NCBI RefSeq assembly: GCF_010550675.1
Contig: NZ_JAAGOA010000024.1
Location: forward strand, 54,678-118,677
Length of the DNA: 64,000 nt
Direction of reading: 5' to 3'
From: Phytoactinopolyspora halotolerans
GTDB lineage: Bacteria > Actinomycetota > Actinomycetes > Jiangellales > Jiangellaceae
The first letter of the stretch is position 1; each line of letters opens with the position of its first letter. This document shows positions 35,422 to 44,304 of this stretch, piece after piece. The notes under the pieces were generated by a model. The model ran no database searches and was not told the DNA's origin. It worked only from the letters and a program-made list of their open reading frames with translations. Position numbers and translations under genes: made by a program.

Positions 35422-38400
35422 GCGAGTCCGATTCCGATTCCGGTCTGAATGCACCGGGCCGGGAAGTGCCCGGCCCGTACGCGTCCGATCCGGATATGTC
35501 CGATCTGGTCCGTGCGCTACGTGCGGCCATCTCCGGCGAGGTGGAGGACGGGCGCGCCGCGCGGGCGACATTCAGCATGGACGCCTCCAACTACCGGCAG
35601 GTGCCCGTCGCGGTGGTGTTTCCGCGGGACGCCGTGGAGCTCGCCACCACGGTCCGACTGTGCCGGGAGCACGCCGTGCCGATCACGGCGCGCGGAGCAG
35701 GAACCAGCATCGGCGGCCAAGCGCTGGGGCGGGGGATCGTCGTCGACGTCAGCCGGCACATGAACGCCGTGGTGGCGATCGACCCAGAGCGGCGGACCGC
35801 ACGCGTCCAGCCGGGAGTCGTGCTGGACGATCTGCGTGCCGCCGCCGCGGAACACGGGCTCACCTTCGGGCCGGATCCGTCCACGCACAGCCGTTGCACG
35901 ATCGGCGGGATGATCGGCAACGACGCGTGCGGCTCGCACTCCGTCGCCTGGGGGCGCACTGCCGATAACGTGCTGTCCCTGGACGTGCTCACGGCCGGCG
36001 GTGCACGCTTGACGATCGACCGCGATGGCGTGGACGGTGCCCGTTCCACGCACGGTGTGCGCTCCGACGACGCTGCGGCGGCCGCCGAGGTCGGACGCGC
36101 GCTGCGGGAGCTGGCGGATGAGAACCTCGCGCTGCTGCGTCGCGGCTTTCCCGACCTGCCGCGACGGGTCTCCGGGTACGCCCTGGACCAGCTGTTGCCG
36201 GAGAACGGCCGGAACGTCCTGCGCGCCCTGGTCGGCAGCGAGGGAACGTGCGTGCTGGTCGCCGAGGCGGAGGTCCGCCTGGTGCCGCTCCCGGCGGCGA
36301 CGACGCTGATGGTCGCCGGGTTCACCGACGACGTCGCGGCGGCCGACGCCGTACCCGAGGTGCTGCCGATGAAGCCGCTCACGGTCGAGGGGATGGGCGC
36401 CGACCTGATCGATGCGTTGCTCGTCCGGGGCCGTCGGCCGGCGGCGCTGGATGCCCTCCCGGAGGGCGGCGGATGGCTGTTCGTCGAGGTGGGCGGCGAT
36501 GACGCTGCGGACGCTCGTCGGCGCGGCGAGGAGATGGCGGACCGGCTGCGTCGTGTCTGCGGCGCGCGGACGGCGCTCGTGCAGGACCCGGCCACCCAAC
36601 GGCAGCTGTGGTCCATCCGAGAGGCTGCCGCCGGCACGGCGACCAGGATGGCGGGCGGCGCCGAGGCGTGGCCCGGCTGGGAGGACGCCGCCGTACCACC
36701 GGAGAATCTCGGCTCCTACCTTCGCGAGTTCCGTACGTTGTTGCGTGCGCACGGTCTGCATGGCATCCCGTACGGCCACTTCGGCGAGGGGTGTGTGCAC
36801 GTGCGGATCGACTTCGCGCTGGCCTCTGCCGACGGGCGCGCGGATTTCCGCTCGTTCATCGAAGACGCGGCGGATCTGGTGGTGAAGCACGGTGGCTCGT
36901 TGTCCGGCGAACACGGGGACGGCCAGGCGCGCGCGGAGTTGCTGCCACGCATGTATTCGGCGGAGATGATCGCCCTGTTCGAGCGGTTCAAGGCCGTCTG
37001 GGATCCGGACGATCTGCTGAACCCGGGAATCCTGGTACGACCGCGGTCGCTCGACGCGGATCTCCGGTTCGACGGGCCGGTCCGTGAGCTCCCGATCACC
37101 CTGCGGTATCCCCATGACGACGGCAGCCTGGCCAGAGCCGCGCACCGCTGCATCGGCGTCGGAAAGTGCATCGACACATCGTCTGGCGTGATGTGCCCGA
37201 GCTATATGGTGACCGGTCGGGAGGAATACACCACGCGCGGGCGGGCCCGGCTGCTGTCTGAGATGATCCGCGGCGAGACCATCCCGGACGGGTGGCGCTC
37301 CGCCGAGGTCCGGGACGCGCTCGATCTCTGCCTTGCCTGCAAGGGTTGCCTGTCGGATTGCCCGGTCAACGTGGACATGGCGTCGTACAAGGCGGAGTTC
37401 CTGCACCAGCACTACGCCCGCCGGCTGCGTCCGGCGAGTCATTACGCGCTGGGCTTCCTGCCGCTGTGGGCGCGGCTGGCGTCGCTCGCGCCCGGCGCGG
37501 TGAACACGTTGCTCTCCGGACGGGGCACGGCATCCCTGCTGAAACGAGCCGGTGGGGTCGCCCCGGAACGCTCCCTTCCGCGGTTCGCGAAGGAGACGTT
37601 CCGGCGGGCGCTACGCAGAAGAACCGGTACGACCGTCGGGCGTACGCGCTCGGCACGCGACGACGTGGTGCGTCGGGGGATTGTGCGACGGGGGCTCATA
37701 CGCCGCGGGCTCGTGCGACGCGGGGCCGCAGATAGCGGAGTGTCGGGCGCAGCCACCACGTCCGGTGCACGGCCGGCCGTCGTGCTGTGGCCGGACACCT
37801 TCACGAACTTTCTGTCGCCCGAGGTCGGCTTGGACGCCGTTCGCGTCCTCGAGCACGCCGGCTTCGAGGTCCGCCTGCCTGGCGCGTCGGTGTGTTGCGG
37901 ACTCACCTGGATCTCGACCGGACAGCTGGGGGTGGCCCGGCGCCTGCTGCGCCGTACCGTACGGGTGCTGGACGCGGAGCTACGGGCCGGCACGCCCATC
38001 GTCGGGCTGGAACCGAGCTGCCTGGCGGTGCTCCGGCACGACGCACGTGACCTCCTGGCCGACGACGAACTGCGCGGGCTGCCGGATCGGGTCCAGACGT
38101 TGGCCGGGTTCCTCGAGCAGCACGCCCCGGAGATGGAGCTGCCGTCGCTGGGAGCTACCGCGATCACTCAGCAGCACTGCCATCAGCATGCCGTATTCGG
38201 CAACACCGCGGACGAGCGGATACTGCGCAAGGCCGGCGTGCGGAACCAGACGCTCGACTCCGGCTGCTGTGGCTTGGCGGGCAACTTCGGCATGGAACGC
38301 GGCCACCATGACGTCTCGGTGGCCGCGGCGAACCGGGTGCTGGTTCCGGCCGTCGACGCGGCGCCTCAGGAGACGTTGGTGCTGGCCGACGGGTTCAGCT

Positions 38401-38489
38401 GCCGTACCCAGATCGCGGAGTTGACCGACCGCCGTGCGCTGCACCTGGCTCAAGTGCTTGCGCGCGCGATCGACCCGACCGGCGAATGA
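35418..38489 (+). CDS. YdiJ-type FAD/Fe-S 2-hydroxyacid dehydrogenase
   Basis: 1023-aa fusion of a GlcD-like flavoprotein and a GlcF-like iron-sulfur protein, the architecture of YdiJ. FAD-binding domain (about 40-240; ITARGAGTSIGGQ, DPSTHSRCTIGGMIGND), FAD-oxidase C domain (YGHFGEGCVHVRID, SGEHGDGQAR, DLLNPG), two 4Fe-4S motifs starting at Cys578 and Cys638 (CLACKGCLSDCP), and two CCG domains (Cys826-827, Cys950-951). YdiJ-type enzymes are reported, by recollection, to oxidise D-2-hydroxyglutarate; that fits the HOT product. D-lactate or glycolate are alternatives. Translationally coupled to fmdB. Confidence 0.87.
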   Translation: MSESDSDSGLNAPGREVPGPYASDPDMSDLVRALRAAISGEVEDGRAARATFSMDASNYRQVPVAVVFPRDAVELATTVRLCREHAVPITARGAGTSIGGQALGRGIVVDVSRHMNAVVAIDPERRTARVQPGVVLDDLRAAAAEHGLTFGPDPSTHSRCTIGGMIGNDACGSHSVAWGRTADNVLSLDVLTAGGARLTIDRDGVDGARSTHGVRSDDAAAAAEVGRALRELADENLALLRRGFPDLPRRVSGYALDQLLPENGRNVLRALVGSEGTCVLVAEAEVRLVPLPAATTLMVAGFTDDVAAADAVPEVLPMKPLTVEGMGADLIDALLVRGRRPAALDALPEGGGWLFVEVGGDDAADARRRGEEMADRLRRVCGARTALVQDPATQRQLWSIREAAAGTATRMAGGAEAWPGWEDAAVPPENLGSYLREFRTLLRAHGLHGIPYGHFGEGCVHVRIDFALASADGRADFRSFIEDAADLVVKHGGSLSGEHGDGQARAELLPRMYSAEMIALFERFKAVWDPDDLLNPGILVRPRSLDADLRFDGPVRELPITLRYPHDDGSLARAAHRCIGVGKCIDTSSGVMCPSYMVTGREEYTTRGRARLLSEMIRGETIPDGWRSAEVRDALDLCLACKGCLSDCPVNVDMASYKAEFLHQHYARRLRPASHYALGFLPLWARLASLAPGAVNTLLSGRGTASLLKRAGGVAPERSLPRFAKETFRRALRRRTGTTVGRTRSARDDVVRRGIVRRGLIRRGLVRRGAADSGVSGAATTSGARPAVVLWPDTFTNFLSPEVGLDAVRVLEHAGFEVRLPGASVCCGLTWISTGQLGVARRLLRRTVRVLDAELRAGTPIVGLEPSCLAVLRHDARDLLADDELRGLPDRVQTLAGFLEQHAPEMELPSLGATAITQQHCHQHAVFGNTADERILRKAGVRNQTLDSGCCGLAGNFGMERGHHDVSVAAANRVLVPAVDAAPQETLVLADGFSCRTQIAELTDRRALHLAQVLARAIDPTGE

Positions 38490-38541
38490 TTGCCGTGTGG
38501 CGGTGCTTGACCTGGCGGGCCGGGCAGGCAACGGTGACAAG

Positions 38542-39492
38542 GTGAGTACACCCGGCGAGCACGGCACGGACGAGCAGGAGCTGCCCGCGCCGATGGCCGC
38601 CGCCCTGGAGGACTTCTCCCGGCATCTGGCGTCCGAGCTGGGTCGCTCGGAGCACACGGTGCGTGCCTACGTCGGCGACGTGCAGACCATGATGGTGCAC
38701 GCCGCACGGATGGGCCGGACCGAACCCCGAGGCGTCGACATCGCGGTGCTGCGCAGCTGGTTGGCCTCGCTGCACACCAGGGGAAGGGCACGCGCCACGC
38801 TGGCCCGGCGAGCATCGGCGGTGCGGACGTTCAGCGCATGGGCGTATCGCCTGGGAATGCTCGATACCGACGTCGGCGCGCAGCTGGCGTCGTTGAAGGC
38901 ACAACGGGATCTGCCGGACGTCTTGCAGCCTGAGGACGCCAGGACATTGCTCGACGCGGTCGCTGACGAGGCCGCGGACGGGGACCCGGTGGCGCTGCGA
39001 GACCACGCGATCCTGGAGACGCTGTACGCGACCGGCGTGCGTGTCGGCGAGCTGGTCGGGCTCGATCTCGACCATCTGGACAGTGGTCGGCGGGTGCTGC
39101 GGGTCTTCGGCAAGGGACGGCGGGAGCGGAGCGTCCCGTACGGGATTCCGGCCGAACGCGCCCTACAGGCCTGGATCGAGCGGGGCCGGCCGGAACTTGC
39201 GGCACCGGCGGCGGGGCAGGCGCTGTTCGTCGGGGTTCGTGGGGGACGCATCGGACAACGGGCGGTGCGTACGCTCGTGCACGCCCGGCTGCGCGCGGTG
39301 CCGGATGCTCCCGACCTGGGGCCACACGGCCTTCGACACAGCGCCGCCACCCATGTGCTCGAAGGCGGCGCCGATCTCCGCGCGGTGCAGGAGTTGCTCG
39401 GGCATGCGTCGCTCGGAACCACACAGATCTACACCCACGTCTCGGTCGACCGGCTCCGCAAGGCGTATCAGCAAGCACACCCGCGGGCGTAG
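38542..39492 (+). CDS. xerC: Tyrosine recombinase XerC
   Basis: Site-specific recombinase resolving chromosome dimers at dif. N-terminal SAM-like core-binding domain (DFSRHLASELGRSEHTVRAY) and catalytic domain with Arg (ATGVRVGEL), Lys (GKGRRER), HGLRH, LGHASLGTTQIYTH with the nucleophile Tyr. The start is uncertain: GTG 38542 gives 316 aa; GTG 38497 and 38503 are in frame too. In actinobacteria xerC normally sits close to dprA; here a six-kilobase operon separates them. Confidence 0.9.
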   Translation: MSTPGEHGTDEQELPAPMAAALEDFSRHLASELGRSEHTVRAYVGDVQTMMVHAARMGRTEPRGVDIAVLRSWLASLHTRGRARATLARRASAVRTFSAWAYRLGMLDTDVGAQLASLKAQRDLPDVLQPEDARTLLDAVADEAADGDPVALRDHAILETLYATGVRVGELVGLDLDHLDSGRRVLRVFGKGRRERSVPYGIPAERALQAWIERGRPELAAPAAGQALFVGVRGGRIGQRAVRTLVHARLRAVPDAPDLGPHGLRHSAATHVLEGGADLRAVQELLGHASLGTTQIYTHVSVDRLRKAYQQAHPRA

Positions 39493-39504
39493 GCCGGGCG
39501 ACGC

Positions 39505-39882
39505 TTAGACCGGCACGATCCGGACCTTGCGTCCCCTCGCGTCGGCTAGCCGCTCGATGTCCCGCGAGTCACTCGTCAGGATCCGATCGCCGTCCTCGGC
39601 GTGCAACACGACCGCGGCGTCGATCGGATCGGACGTACCGGCCTTTCCGATAAGCTCACCGCACTGTCGGCCGAGTCGCTCGTCGATGTCGCGCACATCG
39701 ACGCTCTTCAGGAAGCGAGCGAGTTGGGCCTGGGTGCCCTTGCGCCAGACCTGCGCCACGACGAAGGGGTGCGTGACGAGACGGTCAACGCGCTTCTCAG
39801 CCTCCTTGAGCCTGGCGAGATGACGTGTGCCGTTTCGATCAACCGCGACGAGAGCACCGGAGTCCAGCACGACAGGCATCAT
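39505..39882 (-). CDS. PIN-domain toxin (VapC-like)
   Basis: 125-aa PIN nuclease. Acidic residues are visible in VLDSGALVAVD (Asp7), SDPIDAAVV and ILTSDSRDI; the second canonical acidic position (Glu in the FVVAQVW helix) appears to be Gln here, so activity may be altered. Its ATG overlaps the antitoxin stop (ATGA). The gene faces xerC tail-to-tail with a 12-base gap. Confidence 0.8.
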   Translation of the reverse strand: MMPVVLDSGALVAVDRNGTRHLARLKEAEKRVDRLVTHPFVVAQVWRKGTQAQLARFLKSVDVRDIDERLGRQCGELIGKAGTSDPIDAAVVLHAEDGDRILTSDSRDIERLADARGRKVRIVPV

Positions 39883-40112
39883 CGACCCTCGTAACCCATT
39901 TCCGCGCGTGCACGTGCAAGCTCCTCCTCTGTGAAGGCACCGTGTTCGCGCTCGTAGTCATCGAGGAACTCGCGGAGCGACTGCGCGCGCAGTTGCTGAG
40001 CGGCGGCCTCCGACAACCATGCGGAGAGGCTCTTGCCAGAGCGACGGGCGGCTTCGCGGACCTCACGATCGAGCTCCGGATCGAGTGTGATGCTCATCTT
40101 GGCCACCTTCAT
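39879..40112 (-). CDS. Ribbon-helix-helix antitoxin (VapB-like)
   Basis: 77 aa: KMSITLDPELDREVREAARRSG forms a ribbon-helix-helix DNA-binding domain (split: SITLDPELD, VREAARRSGKSLSAWL), followed by an acidic toxin-binding tail. TACCAT, eight bases upstream of the ATG at 40112 on this strand, could be a -10 for a leaderless mRNA; ATG 40097 is the alternative start. Probably autorepresses the pair. Confidence 0.8.
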   Translation of the reverse strand: MKVAKMSITLDPELDREVREAARRSGKSLSAWLSEAAAQQLRAQSLREFLDDYEREHGAFTEEELARARAEMGYEGR

Positions 40113-40210
40113 ATCTGAAAATGGTATCGCGATCGTATGACCGCCTGTGGAAGTTAAAGTAAAGCAAATGAAGGCAAGCAGCGTCAAGTGCCATTCATCG
40201 ACCTACCGAG

Positions 40211-41185
40211 CTACGCTTCAGGGTTCGAGTGCTGCTCGGCGTCAGCATCCTGTCGCGAGGCGACGGTGTCGGGGCTCAACGCCGCGATAGTCTCGATGAC
40301 GCGGCGCGCCGCTGTCGATGGGGTGCGATCTGATCGCCACCACACCGCAACCTGGCGTTCGACGCGGGTCCCCGTGATCGCGGCCAGCACGACCCCTGAG
40401 CAGTCCGCGGTGGTCATCGCCAGCATGTTCGTGACGCCTATGCCGAGTCCGGCCCGCACCAGGGCCGCCAGCGTCTGTGGCTGGTTGGTCTGGAAGGCGA
40501 TGTTGGGCTGCACGCCGGCCTCGGCGAACGCCAGATTGGTCTCGAACTGCCGGGTGTTTCCGGTCGGTTCGCCGATGGTGATCAGTGGCGGTCCGTCCAA
40601 GCTCGACAGCTCAACGGTTCCGCCACCACGAGGGTGTCCGTCGGCCGGCAACGCCGCCACCAGCGGCTCGCGCCACAGCCGCCGGTAGTGCAGCCGGTCG
40701 TCACTCACCAGGGGCAGCAGCGGACGGACCGCCACGTCTACCTCGCCGCCGGCGAGCATCTGCTCCAGCGCCAGCGTGTCGCCTTCGCGCAACACGGTCG
40801 TGACATCCGGCGTCTCCTGCCGCAGCTGCCGGACCAGGTCCGGGTAGAGGAAGGCGGCCGCGCTCGGATACATGCCGACATGCACCTCTCCGCGCGGCTG
40901 CCCGCCCGCTTCCGCCACCACATCGGCGAAGACACCGAGCCGGACGAGGATCTCCTCCGCATGCGGCAGCAGGGCGCGACCCTCCGGAGTCAGCGCGGCT
41001 GGATGGACTGACCGATCGAACAGCTTGGTGCCGAGTGCGCGTTCCAGATCGCTGACATGGCTGCTCACCCGGGGCTGCGAGCGGAACTGGGCCCGCGCGG
41101 CCGCAGAGAAGCCGCCCTCCCGCGCCACCGCCACGAAGCTGGCGATCCAGTCGAGCCGGTAGCCGTACGCGCTGGAGAGGTGCAC
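40211..41185 (-). CDS. LysR-family transcriptional regulator
   Basis: 324 aa. N-terminal HTH (RLDWIASFVAVAREGGFSAAARAQFRSQP, split as WIASFVAVAREGGFSAAA) and the LysR substrate domain (from about residue 95). GTG start. It is the last of three co-directional genes SDR-cupin-LysR on the minus strand, with a 94-base gap after the cupin, and may control that pair. Confidence 0.9.
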   Translation of the reverse strand: MHLSSAYGYRLDWIASFVAVAREGGFSAAARAQFRSQPRVSSHVSDLERALGTKLFDRSVHPAALTPEGRALLPHAEEILVRLGVFADVVAEAGGQPRGEVHVGMYPSAAAFLYPDLVRQLRQETPDVTTVLREGDTLALEQMLAGGEVDVAVRPLLPLVSDDRLHYRRLWREPLVAALPADGHPRGGGTVELSSLDGPPLITIGEPTGNTRQFETNLAFAEAGVQPNIAFQTNQPQTLAALVRAGLGIGVTNMLAMTTADCSGVVLAAITGTRVERQVAVWWRSDRTPSTAARRVIETIAALSPDTVASRQDADAEQHSNPEA

Positions 41186-41279
41186 GCACGCAGGTTAGCC
41201 GCGCGACAACGACAGGCGGAAGGTGGCGTGCCGCGCGGAGCGGGGTCTTCCCTGGTCTTCGGTTTGCGGTTGGTCGCCG

Positions 41280-41777
41280 TTAGCGGATGAACTGGTCGAC
41301 GTAGTCGGCGCCGAGCCCGACTTTCTCGTAGTGCGCCCGACAGCGGTCGATCTTGGTGAAGGTGTCCTCGTAGTCGATCTGGTGGCCGTTCTCGTCGACG
41401 TAGACCATGGCACCGGAGATGTTGAAGAACGTGATCATCTCGGTGCAGTCCTCGGGCACGGCAAGGGTGTGGATCTCGCCCGGCGGCTCGTAGACGAAGT
41501 GGCCGGTCTCGGCGACCCACTCGTGCTCGTAGTAGTGCCAGCGCCCCTTGACGACGTAGCCGAAGACCGCGCCGGGGTGCCGGTGCCGGGAGACGATGCC
41601 GGACGCGGTCACCTTGAGCAGGTTGCACCACTGCCCGATCACGGTGTTGAACATCAGCGGCCGGAACCAGACATTCGGCGCTTGCGGCACCCAGACCCGC
41701 TCATCGTCTGGCTGGGCGGCGACGGCGATCTCGTCCGGATAGTCCGTCGAGACGGCGATCTGCGGTCCTGTGGTCAT
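41280..41777 (-). CDS. Cupin protein, 2,4'-dihydroxyacetophenone dioxygenase-like
   Basis: 165 aa single-domain cupin. Metal ligands of the first motif are in SRHRHPGAVFGYVVKGRW, of the second in PPGEIHTL. The overall pattern (NLLKVTASGIVSRHRHP, DTFTKIDRCRAHYE) resembles the family annotated as 2,4'-dihydroxyacetophenone dioxygenase, an iron enzyme cleaving a C-C bond. AAGGAG precedes the ATG. Follows the SDR gene by 59 bases. The substrate assignment is tentative. Confidence 0.7.
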   Translation of the reverse strand: MTTGPQIAVSTDYPDEIAVAAQPDDERVWVPQAPNVWFRPLMFNTVIGQWCNLLKVTASGIVSRHRHPGAVFGYVVKGRWHYYEHEWVAETGHFVYEPPGEIHTLAVPEDCTEMITFFNISGAMVYVDENGHQIDYEDTFTKIDRCRAHYEKVGLGADYVDQFIR

Positions 41778-41836
41778 GGAATCTCCTTCTCCATCGAAGC
41801 GTCGTCGACGATGTTCTTCAGTGTGTCTGTTGTTCG

Positions 41837-42664
41837 TCAGGCGGCCAGGTATCCGCCGTCCACGGGCAGTACGACCCCGGTGATGAACGCGGCGTCGGGA
41901 CCGGCGAGGAACATGACGGCTCCGGCGACGTCGGACGGCTCGCCCCATCGGCCCATGGGTGTCCGGTCGACGATGCGGTCCGCGGCCTCCGAGTGCTGCC
42001 GAAGTCCGGCGGTCAGCTCCGTGCGGATCCACCCCGGAGCGACGGCGTTGACCCGGACGCCGTCCGCTGCCCACGCCACGGCCAGTGACTTGGTCAGCTG
42101 TACCACGCCGCCCTTGCTGGCCGCGTAACCGGGCACGCGGGCGCCGCCGAAGAAGCTGAGCATCGAGGCCACGTTGACGATGCATCCGCGCGAAGCGACG
42201 AGCAACTCCCGTGCAGCGACGCATGCGCGCATCGTCCCGCTCAGGTTCACGGCGAGCACGTCGTCGAACACCTCCGGGCGGAACTCCTCGTCCCGGCGGA
42301 TGACGCCGGCCGAATTGACCAGCACATCCAGCACGGGTCGATCGGCGACGAACTGCTCCACCGCGCCGGCGTCGCGCAGATCGAGATCCGCCGTCGTCAC
42401 CCCGGGCGGCAACGGGTCGGCATCGCCGGCAGCGGGACGACCCGCGACGGTGACGTCGGCCCCCGTGGCCGCGAACCGGGTGGCCACGGCGGCGCCGATT
42501 CCGCTGGTGCCGCCGATGACGAGCACGCGGCGCTTGTCCGCAGCACCCTCGATTGTCACGCCGCTGGGTTCGGTCCCAGCGTGGCCGCTGGTATCGCCGC
42601 CGGTGTGGTGGATGGTGTCACCGTCGGTATGGTTACTGGCGTCACCGCGTGTGCGCTGCTCCAT
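41837..42664 (-). CDS. Short-chain dehydrogenase/reductase
   Basis: Classical SDR: cofactor loop IGGTSGIGAAV, NSAG, catalytic YAASK with a Ser in NVASMLS, and PGWIRTEL. The SDR core starts about 35 residues after the ATG at 42664; before it lie three imperfect octapeptides (T-x-GD-x-x-x-H, residues 5-28). A GTG at 42559 would remove this leader and give the usual ~240 aa. First gene of the SDR-cupin-LysR cluster. Confidence 0.85.
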   Translation of the reverse strand: MEQRTRGDASNHTDGDTIHHTGGDTSGHAGTEPSGVTIEGAADKRRVLVIGGTSGIGAAVATRFAATGADVTVAGRPAAGDADPLPPGVTTADLDLRDAGAVEQFVADRPVLDVLVNSAGVIRRDEEFRPEVFDDVLAVNLSGTMRACVAARELLVASRGCIVNVASMLSFFGGARVPGYAASKGGVVQLTKSLAVAWAADGVRVNAVAPGWIRTELTAGLRQHSEAADRIVDRTPMGRWGEPSDVAGAVMFLAGPDAAFITGVVLPVDGGYLAA

Positions 42665-42944
42665 CGCCCCATTGTGTCGGGGATCGGAACGTATTCCGAG
42701 CACCATCCGCTCATGGAATGGGAGCCATCCGCGCCCAGAATCCTGGACCTTCCGTGATCGACGTGGCGCGTGGGAGTTTCAGCTTCAAGGCCCGCGATGA
42801 TCACGGCCGGGTCGGGCCCGATACGTCCCAGGGCGTATGGCCGGATCGTCTTGCTACGCACGCCGGCGTATCCGCACTCCGCGCTCGGACGGACGACAAG
42901 CACACCTCTGACCTGCATGATCAGTTCGTCGGGAAGCACCTGGA
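42665..42944. other. Noncoding stretch between SDR and multicopper oxidase remnant
   Basis: Divergent promoter space for the SDR gene. I see no convincing gene; the missing N-terminal part of the multicopper oxidase would belong here but is not recognisable in any frame. Confidence 0.4.
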
Positions 42945-43942
42945 GTGACGAACGGAAGCGAGCGGATCATGCGCAAGATCTATGTCGGCCGTCGCCCGTC
43001 GACCGCCGTCCACGGCGATCGCCTCGAGATCACCCTGCAAAACGCCGACATGGATGACGGCGTGACGGTGCACTGGCACGGGTACGACGTGCCGTGCGGC
43101 GAGGACGGAGCTCCAGGAGCGACGCAGCATGCGGTGATGCCGGGGGAGGAGTTCGTCTACCGGTTTCGCGCCGAGCAGATAGGAACGTACTGGTACCGCA
43201 CTCACCCGGTCTCGCATCGCGGCGTCAGGCTGGGACTGTACGGCACCCTCGTGGTCACGCCGCGTGATGACAGCGCGAGCGGCGACGGTGCGGGTGACCA
43301 GACGAGGCGCGACAAGGTCGACCTCACGCTGCCCCTGCACACGTTCGAGGGTGTCCTCACGGTCGGAGACCACGACACCGCACTCGCCCATGCTGCGCGT
43401 CCCGGTGCTCCGGTGCGGCTTCGCCTGGTCAACACCGGTTCCGACCCGCACCGGCTTGCGCTTCAGGTACGCCGTTCCGGCTCGTCGCGGTGGACGGGAG
43501 GGATCTCAACGAGCCCGACGAGTTACGCGGTGCCCACCTCAGGCTGCCTGCGGGCGGCTGGTACGACCTGGCCTTCACCATGCCCGAGCATACGGTGGCA
43601 CTCGTCTTCGACAACGACCATGACAGCGGCGTACGGCTGCTGCCGTCCGCATCGGATGACGACGAGGATGCAGCGGCGCAGACAGCGGCGATGGCCGAAG
43701 ACACCTCGGACTGGCCGGAGCTCGACCTGCTCAGCTACGGTTGGCCGGCGCCTGCCCCGTTCGGTGCCGACGGCCCATTCGACTGCGACTTCACCGTGGT
43801 CGACCGCAGCCTGGAGACCCATCGGTGGCACCTGCACGGTCACACGGTGCATGTCCTTTCCCGGGACTCCGAGCAGGGCATGATGCTCGGGCTCGGCTAC
43901 GACGGCGTCACGTCGCCGTTCCACGGATCCCACGCACCGTGA
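42945..43942 (+). pseudogene. Decayed multicopper oxidase
   Basis: The first frame (to about 43465) encodes a Cu-oxidase_3-like segment with HWHGYDVPCGEDGAPG and the VDLTLPLHTFEG strand, then ends its homology at PHRLALQ. The second frame continues at TPFRLVAVDGRDLNEPDEL and runs to 43942, so one base is missing near 43466-43470. Further damage: the usual WYHTH copper motif reads WYRTH; residues between DFTVV and DRSLETHRWHLHGH are missing; and the C-terminal HCH copper motif is absent between VLSRD and SEQGMML. The N-terminus is truncated too. Confidence 0.8.
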
Positions 43943-44178
43943 TCGACGAACGACGTACCGTCGACGCGCTGCTCACCGGCGTCCGGCACCACAACCGCGC
44001 CGTCATCGATCACGAGATGAGACGACTGTCCGGACGAGCACCCGGGTTGAGCCAACACCAGGTCGCCGTGATCGAGGCGGCCCTGGACGACCTGGCCGAG
44101 AGACTGATCCTGGCCCGGATGCGAACCATGCCGGATCAGGCCGAACGGCTCGCCCGGCTATTCGACGTCCGCTCATGA
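43939..44178 (+). CDS. Small helical protein resembling the GluTR dimerisation domain
   Basis: 79 aa, helical. The stretch MRRLSGRAPGLSQHQVAVIE and the end RTMPDQAERLARLFDV resemble the C-terminal dimerisation helices of glutamyl-tRNA reductase (HemA) without its catalytic domains. The GTG overlaps the stop of the multicopper oxidase remnant (GTGA), so it was once translated with it. Whether it is functional is unclear; resemblance is by eye only. Confidence 0.5.
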   Translation: MIDERRTVDALLTGVRHHNRAVIDHEMRRLSGRAPGLSQHQVAVIEAALDDLAERLILARMRTMPDQAERLARLFDVRS

Positions 44179-44304
44179 CGTCACAGCACGCTGGACACAT
44201 TCCGCCTCACGGATGAACGCATGTTCGTCGTCGCCTCGGCGAGGTTCGCGTGCAGTCAGACGCATCAATGCCGGCAGCGGTTCTGGGCCGCCCGTCGCAA
44301 CACG

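Noticed and set aside
35517..37442. 641-codon open frame on the minus strand
   Set aside because: It is antisense to the YdiJ-type gene, whose domains are unambiguous; high GC keeps the complementary frame open.
42553..42948. 131-codon plus-strand frame upstream of the oxidase remnant
   Set aside because: First third is antisense to the SDR repeats; no similarity to the missing oxidase N-terminus could be seen.
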